Positions 33,369 to 44,372 of a DNA stretch of 64,000 nucleotides are shown in pieces. The stretch is from Aggregicoccus sp. 17bor-14 (GTDB taxonomy: Bacteria > Myxococcota > Myxococcia > Myxococcales > Myxococcaceae): the NCBI RefSeq assembly GCF_009659535.1, contig NZ_VJZZ01000009.1:119793-183792 (forward strand), read 5' to 3'. Position 1 is the first letter of the stretch, and every line of letters starts with the position of its first letter. The notes under the pieces were generated by a model that did no database searches, was not told the DNA's origin, and saw only the letters and a program-made list of their open reading frames with translations. Position numbers and translations under genes: made by a program.

Positions 33369-34107
33369 CAGGCAGCCCCCGCGCGAGCCGAGCTGCCGCA
33401 ATGCAAGGAGCGGCCGATCTCTGGGAGGAGGTGCCGCGGGAGGTGGAGAGCGCAGCACATGCGGAGGAGGCCTCGGGGAGGGCGCACGGGAGTCGCGGAA
33501 GGCGGCTCGGGGCGCGGAAGTGGGACGCTAGCCTCGACCCGCTCCTGCAGGCCAGGGACGCGCTGTCGGACAGGGTGCGCAATGGGGGGACACGTGGCCC
33601 CCCAAAGTCACGATCCCTGCTCGCTTCGACTCCGTCGTCACACCGCCCGCGAAGTCAGCCACGCGCTCCGCCGCGCTGCGCAGGCGGCGTCGGGCGCCCG
33701 CGGACCGCGCTGTCGCGGAGCAGGCGCTGGGGCGAGGGCGATGGCGCCCTCCTCGAGCGCTCGCATCGCGACAGCTCGCCACGCGACGCCACATCGGCCC
33801 CGACGAGAATGAGCCCCAGAGATGCGCGTCATTCGCGGTAGGGGGCACCTCGGAGGGCGCACGTGCGCCGCGAGGAGCGCGCTCGGGGCTCAGTCGCGAA
33901 CCGGCCGCGCGCCCTGCCGAAGGCAGGGGGGGACGCACTGCAGTCGTCGCGCCTGCAAGGAGGAAAGCAGGGGTGCCAGGCCCCACGCGCGTCGACGGGG
34001 CCATCGCCGCCGCATCGCATGCACGGGGACGGTAGCGGCTCCACATCCCACATGCGTCAGCGGGCCGTCCCCGGAAGGACGGCCCACCGACCGCTCACGG
34101 CTGGCGG
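33369..34107. other. Gene-free stretch between the YihY gene and rne
   Basis: No reading frame here looks like protein: all are Arg/Pro/Ala-rich with no recognisable motif. (If the YihY protein started at 33458, the empty part would begin at 33459.) I see a 7-bp perfect hairpin TGGGGGG/CCCCCCA (33583-33604, loop 8) and the hairpin after rne (34062-34085). Composition is a little less biased than coding DNA around it. It could hold a small RNA or simply the 3' region of rne and the YihY promoter. Confidence 0.5.
34062..34085 (-). terminator. Hairpin 22 bases after the rne stop
   Basis: GGGCCGTCC (34062-34070) pairs perfectly with GGACGGCCC (34077-34085), loop of 6. It lies just downstream of rne on the minus strand, without a T-run. 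Likely transcription end or a 3'-protecting hairpin. Confidence 0.5.
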
Positions 34108-34590
34108 CTACTGGCCCTGATTCTCGGAGCCGCTGCCGCCCTGGGGCGAGCCCGCGCCGGCTCCGGGCGAGCCACCAGCGGCAGGCGCGCTCGGGCGTTC
34201 GCCACGGCGCTCACCGCGGTCGGGACGCTCACCACGCTCGTTGCGCTCGCCGCCGCGCTCCGGACGCTCGCCACGCTCGCCACCGCGGTCGGGACGCTCT
34301 CCACGCTCACCACCGCGGTCATTGCGCTCACCGCGGTCATTGCGCTCGCCGCGCTCACCGCGGTCGCCGCCACGGTCACCGCGCTCGCCACGCTCGCCGC
34401 CACGGTCACCGCGCTCGCCACCGCGGTCATTGCGCTCGCCGCCGCGGTCTCCGCCACCGCCACGACCCTCGCGCTTGCCCTCGCGGCCGCCGCCGCTGCC
34501 GCCGCCACCGCCACGCCCGCGGTCCCGGTCGCGGCCGCGTCCGCCCTCCTGGCGGTCGCGGCCGTAACCGCGGTCCTGGCCGTGGCCGCT
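34108..34590 (-). repeat. Degenerate short repeats coding the RNase E/G C-terminal tail
   Basis: Tandem imperfect units of 12-24 bases coding GERGDRGG, GERNDRG and GERPDRGG. On the plus strand they appear as runs of cgctcaccgcggtc-like units. RGG/RG-type tails bind RNA and promote condensates. Confidence 0.85.
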
Positions 34591-36792
34591 GTCCGGCCGG
34601 CGCTGACCGGACAGCTCGCCATCGCCCGAGCCCGGAGAGGAGGCGACCTTGTGGTCTGCGCCCTGCGCCGTGCGTCCGTAGATGTCGTACTGCTCGCGGT
34701 GGTAGTTCTGCTGCGCCTTGACCTGGATGGACTTGTTGTAGCGGTCCATCAGGTGGCGCAGCTCCTGGCGCTCGTCGCCCTGCAGCAGCTTCGCCACGTC
34801 CGCGCTGCAGTTGATGACCAGCGTGGGGTCCTTGTACGCCGGCGCCTCGCGGCGGATCTCGCGGAAGATCTCGTAGCAGACGGTGGTCGCGGTCTTCACG
34901 AAGCCGCGGCCGTCGCAGTAGGCGCAGTCCTCGTGCAGCACGCGGCCGATGGACTCGCGCACGCGCTTGCGCGTCATCTCGACCAGGCCGAGCTCCGAGA
35001 TCTTGAGCACGTTGGTCTTGGCCTTGTCGCGCCCCAGCGCCTCCTGCAGCGCCTTGAAGACCTTGTCCCGGTTCTGCGCCTTCTCCATGTCGATGAAGTC
35101 GCAGATGATGATGCCGCCGATGTTGCGCAGCCGCAGCTGGTAGACGATCTCCTTGGCCGCCTCGATGTTGATCTTGGTGATCGTCTCCTCGAGGCTCTTC
35201 TTGCCCACGTAGCGGCCGGAGTTGACGTCGATGGCGGTGAGCGCCTCGGCCTGGTCGATGATCAGGTAGCCGCCGCTCTTGAGCCACACCTTGCGCTGCA
35301 CGGCGCGGTTGAGCTCGTGCTCGATGCCGTAGGCGTCGAAGACCGGCTCCTCCTCCTCGTGCAGGACCACGCGGTCGCGCAGGGTGGGGTCCTGCGCCGT
35401 CACGAAGCCGAGGATGCGCTCGTACTCGTCGCGGTCGTCCACCACCAGCTTCTCCACGTCGTGGGCGAAGAGGTCGCGGGTCGCGCGCAGGATGAGGTCC
35501 AGGTCGGGGTGCAGCAGGCCCGGGCCGCCGCGCTTTTCGTTGCGGCGCACCACCTGGTTCCACACCTCGATGAGGAAGCGGATGTCCGTCTCGAGCTTCT
35601 CCTGCGGCACGTTCTCCGCCACCGTGCGCACGATGAAGCCGGTGCCGGGCGGGCGCATCTTGTCCACGATCTCGCGCAGCCGGCGCCGCTCCTTCTCGTT
35701 GGAGATGCGGCGGCTGATGCCCACGTGGTCCACGGTGGGCATGAACACCAGGTGCCGGCCCGGGATGGAGATGTGCGAGGTGAGGCGGGCGCCCTTGGTG
35801 CCGATGGGATCCTTGGAGATCTGGACCACGACCTCCTGGCCCACCTTGAGCAGGTCCTCGATCTTCGCCGACTTGCGGGGCTTGGCCTTCTCGGCGGCCC
35901 GCTCATCGTCGCGCTTCTCGCGGCGCTCCTCGCGCTTGTCGCCGCCGCGGCCCTTCTCGCGCCGGCCCTCGCGACCCTTGCCGTCGCGCGCCTCGCGCGC
36001 CGCCTCGCGCTCGCGCGGGCCGCGCCGCTCGCCGGTGACTTCCGCTGCGGCCCCGGCCTCGCCCTCGGCGTGCGGCGGGGGGACGATCTCGCTCAGTGCC
36101 GTGGCCGCGTGCGGCGGCGGGGCAGGGGCGAGCTCGGGGACCGCGCCCTCGGAGGCGGCCAGCGGGCTCGGCTCCCCGGCGCTGCCCGGCTCGCGGGCCT
36201 CCGGCGCGGCGGCTTCTGTGCCCGGGACAGTGGGCTCGGAGGCCTCGGAGGGAGCGGCGGCCGCCTCGGCGACCGGCGCGGACTCGGAAGGCGCGGCGGC
36301 CGCCTCGGCCGCAGGCTCGGCCGCAGGAGCGGACTCGGGCGGGGCGAGCTCGCCGGGGGCGAGCTCCTGCACCTCGAGCTCCACGTCCGGAGGGGCGCCC
36401 GCAGCGAGCGCCAGGGGCGCCTCGGCGCCGGCCTCGTGCAGCTCCGCGCCCGGCTCGTGGCCGTGCTCGGCCTCGGCGGCGTCCGCCTCGGACTCCTCGG
36501 GCACCTCGGGGGCGTCCTCGTGCTCGCCCTCGGTCAGCTCGAACTGCGCGCGGGCGAAGTCCGGGTCGTAGACCACGTCGCTGACGTAGAGGAACGCGGC
36601 CTTCTCCAGGCCGATGTCCACGAAGGCCGCCTGCATGCCCGGAAGCACCCGGACGACGCGGCCCTTGTAGATGTTTCCGACGACGCCCTTGTCCTTCTTA
36701 CGCTCGAGATAGAACTCCGCGATGTGACCGTTCTCGACGAGCGCCACGCGGGTCTCCCGACCCGCGGCGTTGATGACGAGGATGCTGCTCAT
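34108..36792 (-). CDS. rne: Ribonuclease E/G with S1-domain insertion and Arg/Gly/Asp/Glu tail
   Basis: 894-residue endoribonuclease for mRNA decay and rRNA processing. The S1 domain starts normally (1-79, VVGNIYKGRVVRVLPGMQAAFVDIG), is broken by about 230 residues (80-308; Ala/Pro/Glu-rich, then Arg/Lys/Glu-rich) and resumes at IEDLLKVGQEVVVQISKDPIGTKGARLT. The catalytic Asp pair is present (LTAIDVNSGRY and IICDFIDM), as is the Zn-link CxxC (EDCAYCDGRG). The last ~160 residues are repeats such as GERGDRGG. Either rne or rng is defensible; the size and tail favour rne. Preceded by a 439-base gene-free leader. Confidence 0.93.
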   Translation of the reverse strand: MSSILVINAAGRETRVALVENGHIAEFYLERKKDKGVVGNIYKGRVVRVLPGMQAAFVDIGLEKAAFLYVSDVVYDPDFARAQFELTEGEHEDAPEVPEESEADAAEAEHGHEPGAELHEAGAEAPLALAAGAPPDVELEVQELAPGELAPPESAPAAEPAAEAAAAPSESAPVAEAAAAPSEASEPTVPGTEAAAPEAREPGSAGEPSPLAASEGAVPELAPAPPPHAATALSEIVPPPHAEGEAGAAAEVTGERRGPREREAAREARDGKGREGRREKGRGGDKREERREKRDDERAAEKAKPRKSAKIEDLLKVGQEVVVQISKDPIGTKGARLTSHISIPGRHLVFMPTVDHVGISRRISNEKERRRLREIVDKMRPPGTGFIVRTVAENVPQEKLETDIRFLIEVWNQVVRRNEKRGGPGLLHPDLDLILRATRDLFAHDVEKLVVDDRDEYERILGFVTAQDPTLRDRVVLHEEEEPVFDAYGIEHELNRAVQRKVWLKSGGYLIIDQAEALTAIDVNSGRYVGKKSLEETITKINIEAAKEIVYQLRLRNIGGIIICDFIDMEKAQNRDKVFKALQEALGRDKAKTNVLKISELGLVEMTRKRVRESIGRVLHEDCAYCDGRGFVKTATTVCYEIFREIRREAPAYKDPTLVINCSADVAKLLQGDERQELRHLMDRYNKSIQVKAQQNYHREQYDIYGRTAQGADHKVASSPGSGDGELSGQRRPDSGHGQDRGYGRDRQEGGRGRDRDRGRGGGGGSGGGREGKREGRGGGGDRGGERNDRGGERGDRGGERGERGDRGGDRGERGERNDRGERNDRGGERGERPDRGGERGERPERGGERNERGERPDRGERRGERPSAPAAGGSPGAGAGSPQGGSGSENQGQ

Positions 36793-37231
36793 GGGTGAAT
36801 CCTGACCGCGCGCGCAGAGGTGCGGACGCCACCGGACGGGGGGCGATGGGGTCCTGCGCTTCCGAACGCGCTGCGAGGGGAGAGGTGCCCCGGTCCTGGC
36901 CAGCGCCGGGCACGGGCCCGCGAGGCCGGCAGCCGGCCCACATCACGCTGGAGAGGGTTGAGGGGACCACCACCTGCTCCTCCGAGTTCAACTGGGGCCC
37001 CGGCGAGTTGCGGCACCTTGCCGGCCGAGGCTTTGCTTCGAGCGTTGGGGACTTCCCAAGTGCGCGTGCTGCCCGCCCCTGCCTTCCGGTCCCGGTCGGT
37101 GCCCTGTCGCGGGCCCCTTGGGGTGGTGTGGGCAGGGGACTGCGGTGCAGCCGGCGCGCCCGGAGAGCCCGGTCACGCACCCGTCTCAAAAAATCTCCTG
37201 GACCCTCCGACGTCCCACATGGTGCGTCGCA
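36793..37231. other. Gene-free region upstream of rne (probable long leader)
   Basis: 439 bases between the rne ATG and the DUF3052 stop; no convincing gene on either strand. It must hold the rne promoter and 5' leader and the 3' end of the DUF3052/acylphosphatase transcript. A weak inverted repeat AGTCC/GGACT (37239-37258) followed by TTTT is present. In E. coli the rne leader is over 300 nucleotides and used for autoregulation; the same may hold here. Confidence 0.5.
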
Positions 37232-37834
37232 TCACAACAGTCCAAAAACAAAGGGACTTTTCCACGCCTGTGCCGAGCCTGTAAAGCCGCTCGGTGGATT
37301 TTGTTCGCCCCGTTGCGCGCCCGCTCCCACACCGGCCGCACGCCCCGGGCCGGGGCCGCCGCCCGCAGGGCCCGCCTGGGCGGTGGGGACGTCCTTGGGG
37401 CGCTCCTTGGGGCGCTCGGGCTTCTCCAGCCGGCCCTTGGGGCGCCACACGAGGCGCAGGCCGGTCCAGGTGGCATCCAGGTGGGCAATCTTGTTGTCCA
37501 CGAGCCCAATCTCCAGGGCGGCCTGGCGCACCAGGTCCTCGGAGACGGGGGGGCGGCCGGTGGCGTCCGCGGGCCAGCAGACCCAGATGCCACCGGTGAC
37601 GGCCATGGCGCGGCTGAGGGCGGGCAGGCGCTCGACGAGCTCCCTGGCGTCCCGGGTGAAGAAGAGGATGACGTCCAGGCCGGCCTGGGCGGTGACGAGG
37701 AACTCCACGCCGTCCGGCAAGGGGTTGAGCCGGTGCACGAAACCGGGTGGCGGGTTGATGACCGACACCTTGTGGCCGGCGCGGATGCCCAGCAGGGTGG
37801 GCAGCGGTGCCCCCAGTCCGAAAGAGCCGCTCAT
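37232..37834 (-). CDS. DUF3052-family protein
   Basis: 200 residues. Residues 1-145 match DUF3052 proteins: PLPTLLGIRAGHKVSVINPPPGF, DVILFFTRDARELVERLPALSRAM, GGIWVCWPADATGRPPVSEDLVRQAALEIGLVDNKIAHLDATWTGLRLVWR. The C-terminal 55 residues are Pro/Lys/Gly-rich. ATG 37834 overlaps the acylphosphatase stop (ATGA), so the two are co-translated; longer starts would run into acyP. Function unknown. Confidence 0.8.
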   Translation of the reverse strand: MSGSFGLGAPLPTLLGIRAGHKVSVINPPPGFVHRLNPLPDGVEFLVTAQAGLDVILFFTRDARELVERLPALSRAMAVTGGIWVCWPADATGRPPVSEDLVRQAALEIGLVDNKIAHLDATWTGLRLVWRPKGRLEKPERPKERPKDVPTAQAGPAGGGPGPGRAAGVGAGAQRGEQNPPSGFTGSAQAWKSPFVFGLL

Positions 37835-38115
37835 GAGCTGTGCTCCACGCGGAAGGGGCCGGGCTCGCCCTGCGGCGACTCCTCCTGCACCCGGACGTCC
37901 TGGACGTGGGCCTGGGTGGGGCCCTGGCGACACCAGGCGACGAAGGCGTCGAGCGCGTCCGGAGCGCCCTCGGCCACGGCCTCCACGGAGCCGTCCGGGC
38001 GGTTGCGCACCCAGCCGGCGAGCCCCAGGCGCAGGGCCTCGCGCCGGGCGCTCTCCCGGTAGAAGACCCCCTGCACCCGGCCGGTGATCTGCAGGTGTGT
38101 GCGCCGCGTGCTCAT
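37831..38115 (-). CDS. acyP: Acylphosphatase
   Basis: 94-residue small enzyme hydrolysing acyl phosphates. Motif GRVQGVFYRESARREALRLGLAGWVRNRPDGSVEAVAEG contains the catalytic Arg (VFYR) and Asn (VRNRPDG). ATG 38115 is chosen on domain length; the frame stays open far upstream as a shadow of ligA. It overlaps the DUF3052 gene and lies 47 bases after ligA on the same strand. Confidence 0.95.
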   Translation of the reverse strand: MSTRRTHLQITGRVQGVFYRESARREALRLGLAGWVRNRPDGSVEAVAEGAPDALDAFVAWCRQGPTQAHVQDVRVQEESPQGEPGPFRVEHSS

Positions 38116-38162
38116 CGCTCGTCCGCCCCGTCCCAACGACTGCTGAGCCTTCACCGCGTTGC

Positions 38163-40269
<2,107 letters not shown>

Positions 40270-40275
40270 CCGAGA

Positions 40276-40456
40276 CGCTTCGTTGGGCGCCCTCGTACCC
40301 TGGGTGCCCTTTCCCTGCACCGCCTCAGTCCCGCGCAGTCCCGCTTCCGGGGCTCCGGTGGGTCGATCCCTGTCCCCCTGCAGTCCGGCCGTGCCCTCTG
40401 CGCGGCGACTCCCTTGCCCGGCGTCCTGCCGGGCGACGCTTCCCCCCGTCCAGACA
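40276..40456 (+). promoter_or_regulatory. C-rich rho leader, rut-like
   Basis: My manual count for 40291-40456 (166 nt) gives about 77 C against 46 G, with C-clusters spaced like a Rho utilisation site. An autogenous Rho-dependent attenuation is known for rho leaders in enterobacteria. The frame of Rho is open through the whole leader, but its translation resembles no Rho N-terminus. Confidence 0.45.
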
Positions 40457-42112
40457 ATGCCCATTCGCAAAGCCCGCACCTCGAAGGAGAAGGTCCAGGA
40501 GACCGAGCTCGCCACGGACGCCGTGGCGGACGAGAAGCCGCGCCGCCGCCGTGCGGCGAAGGCGGACGACTCGGACAAGCCCGTGCGCCGGCGCGCCGCC
40601 GCCGGGCGCCGCGACGAGGAGGCCCCCGCGGACGCGGAGGAGGGCGCCGAGGCCGCGGACGGCGCTTCTGACGACGGCGAGGGCGCGCCCGTGCGCCCCG
40701 TGCTCACCGCGATGCCGCGCCCGGTGCGCGACGACGAGCTGCAGGAGGCGCGCGCCGAGGCGCTGCACCACGGCCCCGCCGCCACGCTCACGCCGGCGCC
40801 CGAGCCCGAGGCGCCCACCATCACCGAGGTGGACCGCGACGGCACCCCGATGCAGGTCATCAAGCTCAACGACCTGAAGCGGATGAAGATCGTGGACCTG
40901 TCGAAGATGGCGCACGACTTCGGCATCGAGGGCTACCAGGGCCTCAAGAAGCAGGAGCTCATCTTCGCGCTGCTCTCGGGCATCGCGGACAAGCGCTTCG
41001 AGGTCCACGCCGAGGGCGTGCTCGAGCTGATGAGCGACGGCTTCGGCTTCATGCGCAGCGCGGACAGCGACTACCAGTCCAGCCCGGACGACATCTACGT
41101 CTCCCCGAGCCAGGTGCGCCGCTTCAACCTGCGCCCCGGCGACACGGTCACCGGCCCCATCCGCCAGCCGAAGGAGGGCGAGCGCTTCTTCGCGCTGCAG
41201 AAGGTGGACAAGGTCAACTTCACGGACCCCACCAGTGAGGCGGCCCGCGAGCGCATCCTCTTCGACAACCTCACGCCGCTCTACCCGACGCGCAAGCTGA
41301 AGCTCGAGCACGACGGCGCGGAGATGACCACCCGCATCATCGACATGTTCTGCCCCATCGGCCTCGGGCAGCGCTGCCTCATCGTGGCGCCGCCCAAGGC
41401 GGGCAAGACGGTGCTGCTGCAGAACATCGCGCACGCCATCAGCCGCAACCACCCGGACGTGTACCTCATCGTGCTGCTCGTGGACGAGCGCCCGGAGGAG
41501 GTCACGGACATGGAGCGCAACGTGCGCGGCGAGGTGGTGTCCTCGACCTTCGACGAGCCGGCGACCCGCCACGTGCAGGTGGCCGAGATGGTCATCGACA
41601 AGGCGAAGCGCCTGGTGGAGCAGAAGTACGACGTCTGCATCCTGCTCGACTCCATCACCCGCCTCGCGCGCGCCTACAACACGGTGGTGCCGGCGAGCGG
41701 CAAGATCCTCTCGGGCGGCGTGGACGCGAACGCGCTGCACAAGCCCAAGCGCTTCTTCGGCGCCGCGCGCAACATCGAGGAGGGCGGCAGCCTCACCATC
41801 ATCGGCACGGCGCTCATCGACACCGGCAGCCGCATGGACGAGGTCATCTTCGAGGAGTTCAAGGGCACCGGTAACTCGGAGATCGTGCTGGACCGCAAGC
41901 TGATGGAGAAGCGCATCTTCCCGACGCTGGACATCAACAAGTCCGGCACCCGCAAGGAGGAGCTGCTGCTCAGCCCGGCGGACCTGGTGCGCATCACGGC
42001 GCTGCGTCAGGTACTGCACCCTTTCACCCCCATCGACGCGATGGAATTTGTGCTCAAGCACATGCGTCCGACCCCGTCGAACGCCGATTTCCTCGGCTCG
42101 ATGAACCGGTAG
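40457..42112 (+). CDS. rho: Transcription termination factor Rho
   Basis: 551-residue RNA-dependent helicase. ATG 40457 gives the basic start [12 protein letters not shown]. Residues 1-130 are a charged, Ala/Arg/Asp-rich extension; then Rho_N ([36 protein letters not shown]), CSD RNA-binding domain ([33 protein letters not shown]), Walker A ([12 protein letters not shown]), Walker B ([15 protein letters not shown]), Q-loop ([21 protein letters not shown]) and R-loop (GTGNSEI). The N-terminal extension is typical for high-GC bacteria. Confidence 0.98.
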   Translation: MPIRKARTSKEKVQETELATDAVADEKPRRRRAAKADDSDKPVRRRAAAGRRDEEAPADAEEGAEAADGASDDGEGAPVRPVLTAMPRPVRDDELQEARAEALHHGPAATLTPAPEPEAPTITEVDRDGTPMQVIKLNDLKRMKIVDLSKMAHDFGIEGYQGLKKQELIFALLSGIADKRFEVHAEGVLELMSDGFGFMRSADSDYQSSPDDIYVSPSQVRRFNLRPGDTVTGPIRQPKEGERFFALQKVDKVNFTDPTSEAARERILFDNLTPLYPTRKLKLEHDGAEMTTRIIDMFCPIGLGQRCLIVAPPKAGKTVLLQNIAHAISRNHPDVYLIVLLVDERPEEVTDMERNVRGEVVSSTFDEPATRHVQVAEMVIDKAKRLVEQKYDVCILLDSITRLARAYNTVVPASGKILSGGVDANALHKPKRFFGAARNIEEGGSLTIIGTALIDTGSRMDEVIFEEFKGTGNSEIVLDRKLMEKRIFPTLDINKSGTRKEELLLSPADLVRITALRQVLHPFTPIDAMEFVLKHMRPTPSNADFLGSMNR

Positions 42113-42138
42113 GCATACTGCCGGGGGAGGGTCACCCC

Positions 42139-42486
42139 ATGCGCCGCACCCGCCGTCTTCCCACCTTCGCCGCCCTGCTCGCAGGGCTGGCGCTGGGACT
42201 TGCCGCCGGATGCGAGCCGGCGCTGGACGTGGGAGGCGGCAGCGGCTCGCCGCCTCCCGGCATCTCCAACGTCACCTGCTTCCAGGACTCGGACTGCGTG
42301 CCCAACGCCTGCTGCGGCGACGGCACCGCCGTCACGCACGTGAGCGAGGGGCCCAACTGCCAGGGCGTGCGCTGCGGCCCCTGCGACGCCGAGTGCAGCG
42401 CGGGCAGCTGCTCGCCGAGCACCCTGCGCTGCGGCACCTGCATCCCGGTGTGCCGCAACTCGCGCTGCGCCGCCGCCTGCAGCTGA
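42139..42486 (+). CDS. Cys-rich putative lipoprotein
   Basis: 115 residues with a lipobox (LGLAAGC, Cys 25) and a mature part of ~90 residues containing 14 further cysteines in tight CxxC and CC arrangements (CVPNACCGDG, CGPCDAECSAGSC). Such Cys-rich modules in surface lipoproteins of myxobacteria are usually disulphide-stabilised. 26 bases after rho, so perhaps read through from it. Function unknown. Confidence 0.72.
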   Translation: MRRTRRLPTFAALLAGLALGLAAGCEPALDVGGGSGSPPPGISNVTCFQDSDCVPNACCGDGTAVTHVSEGPNCQGVRCGPCDAECSAGSCSPSTLRCGTCIPVCRNSRCAAACS

Positions 42487-42504
42487 GGCGCGGGCGCGCG
42501 GGCT

Positions 42505-43737
42505 TCAGCTCTCGCGGGGCGGTGCGGGCGCGGGCGGCGGAGCGGCGACCACGGGCCCGAGCACGGCGGGCTCCGGCTGCGCCTTGAGGCGCAGGTAGTC
42601 GAAGCAGGCCACGAGCACGGCGGTGAGGGGCGCTGCGAGCAGCGCGCCCACCAGCCCGAAGAAGTGCTCCCCGGCGATGAGCGCGAACGCGACGATGACC
42701 GGGTGGATGCGCGCCGCGCTGCCCATGATCTTCGGGTTGAGCACGTAGGCCTCGAGCGCGTGGATGCCGATGATCCACAGCAGGATGGCGAAGGCCTTCT
42801 GCACCCCGTCCGAGAGCGCGATGAGCACGATGGGCACCGAGCTGAGGATGGTGCCGAAGATGGGGATGAGGCTGAACAGCGTGGCCACCGTGGCCAGCAG
42901 GAACACGAACTTCACCCCGAACAGCAGCATCCCCACGCCGGTGAGCAGGCCGTTCACCACGCAGATGGTGGCCTGCCCGCGCACGACGCCGGACAGCGCG
43001 CGGTCGATGCGCTCGGAGAGCAGGCGCGCGTCCGCGGCGTACTCGGGCGGGATGAGCGAGAGCGCGTAGCGGCGGATGGGCTGCGCGTCGATGGAGAAGA
43101 AGGCCGCCACCATCAGCATGAAGAAGAGCGTGAACACCCCCACCAGCACGCCGGTGACGATGCGGCGCGAGAGGTCCAGGATGCCCTTCACGTTCTCGCC
43201 CGCGTAGCCGGACACGCGCGTGGCCGCATCCCGGATGAGCTGCTCCAGGTCCAGCGAGAGGTTGAGCTTGGCGGGCCCCGCGTAGGGGGCGCTGCTCGCA
43301 CCCTCGAGCGCGCGCTCGCTCAGGGCCACGGGGATGCCGCGCGCGAGCAGCCAGGACTCGGCGCGCTGCGCGATGAGCTCCACCTTCTCCGGCGTGAGCG
43401 CGTTCGCGTATGCCACCGCGTCGCGGCTGATGCGCGCGAGCTCGCGGTACAGCTGCGGCAGCAGCCCCACGAAGAACAGGTACACGCCCAGGAAGAAGAG
43501 GGCGTAGATGAGCAGGATGGCCACCCAGTGCGGCACCGCGCGCCCGCCCACCCGCAGGCGGGTGATGCGCCGCACCAGCGGCTGGACGAGGTAGGCGATG
43601 AGCGCCGCGCCCACGAAGGGCAGCAGCACCGCGTGGAACGTCACCAGCACCAGGGCGACGAAGAGCCACAGCCCCGCGAGGATGTAGAGGCGCTGGGTGC
43701 GCGGAGGCTTGAAGAGGAGTTCCGGCGGCGGCGGCAT
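42505..43737 (-). CDS. AI-2E/PerM-family membrane protein
   Basis: 410 residues with about eight membrane segments. Family signature PIFGTILSSVPIVLIAL and ALEAYVLNPKIMGSAARIHPVIVAFALIAGEHFFGLVGALLAAPLTAV near the C-terminus. Members are secondary transporters (TqsA, PerM); substrate not predictable. Convergent with the Cys-rich lipoprotein gene, 18 bases between stops. Confidence 0.9.
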   Translation of the reverse strand: MPPPPELLFKPPRTQRLYILAGLWLFVALVLVTFHAVLLPFVGAALIAYLVQPLVRRITRLRVGGRAVPHWVAILLIYALFFLGVYLFFVGLLPQLYRELARISRDAVAYANALTPEKVELIAQRAESWLLARGIPVALSERALEGASSAPYAGPAKLNLSLDLEQLIRDAATRVSGYAGENVKGILDLSRRIVTGVLVGVFTLFFMLMVAAFFSIDAQPIRRYALSLIPPEYAADARLLSERIDRALSGVVRGQATICVVNGLLTGVGMLLFGVKFVFLLATVATLFSLIPIFGTILSSVPIVLIALSDGVQKAFAILLWIIGIHALEAYVLNPKIMGSAARIHPVIVAFALIAGEHFFGLVGALLAAPLTAVLVACFDYLRLKAQPEPAVLGPVVAAPPPAPAPPRES

Positions 43738-43910
43738 GGCTCTAGCGCCTTATGGCAAACGGCCGCCTCGCGCCACAAGCGCGCGTACTGGACGCAGGTT
43801 CCGTCCAGGTCACGTGCGGGGAGCGCACTCGCGCGTCCGTTGGAAAGGCGACGGCGAGCCCCCGGTCCACAGACTCGAAATTCTCTTCAGAAGAGACAGA
43901 TGCAACCCGG

Positions 43911-44363
43911 TTACATCTGGGGCGCGGCGAGCTTCTGGCGCACGAGCTCGAGGCAGCGCACCATGTGGGGGCGCTTGATGCGGCCCCCGGTGGCCTCGCC
44001 CAGGGCGAGCATCTGCTCCACGAGCCAGCGGTCCAGCAGCAGCAGGGCCGGGCGGTCGGTGGGCGCGAGGCCCCGCTCCAGGTAGCGCTTGTTGCGCATG
44101 TAGTCGTCGTAGGCCGCGAGCTCCCGCTCGAGCTCCAGGCGCGCGAGCCCCAGCGCCTCCGCATAGACGGCCGGCGAGGGGCGGGGGCTCTCCCCCACGA
44201 GCAGCTCGGCGAGGGCAGGGGAGGCGGCGCTCAGGTCCACCTCCTGCACCGGCGGCGGCCAGCGCGCGAGATCCTTGGCCAAGAGCCGCGCCACCTCCTC
44301 GAGCAGGTGGTCCACGATCGGCACCGGCTTCGCTTCGAAGAGGTAGTCCCAGCGGGAGGCCAT
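43911..44363 (-). CDS. Hypothetical helical protein (150 aa)
   Basis: 150 residues, all-helical and acidic, no signal peptide or membrane segment. Notable stretches: SRWDYLFEAKPVPIVDHLLEEVARLL, YDDYMRNKRYLERGL, RPHMVRCLELVRQKL. I do not recognise a family. It is followed by the AI-2E gene 173 bases away and preceded by the hydrolase gene by 9 bases, so it is probably co-transcribed with that hydrolase. Confidence 0.68.
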   Translation of the reverse strand: MASRWDYLFEAKPVPIVDHLLEEVARLLAKDLARWPPPVQEVDLSAASPALAELLVGESPRPSPAVYAEALGLARLELERELAAYDDYMRNKRYLERGLAPTDRPALLLLDRWLVEQMLALGEATGGRIKRPHMVRCLELVRQKLAAPQM

Positions 44364-44372
44364 GGCTTCAGT

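Noticed and set aside
33528-34046. Open reading frame of 172 residues on the minus strand in the gene-free stretch
   Set aside because: Arg/Pro/Ala-rich, no motif and no credible start; frames like this arise by chance in very GC-rich DNA.
34108-34590. Repetitive cgctcaccgcggtc-type DNA as a CRISPR or satellite
   Set aside because: Codes the RG-rich tail of RNase E/G in frame; no spacers.
33822-34721. 299-residue plus-strand frame opposite the end of rne, rich in His/Arg repeats
   Set aside because: It is the antisense of the repetitive RNase E/G tail; the sense frame has a known family and catalytic residues.
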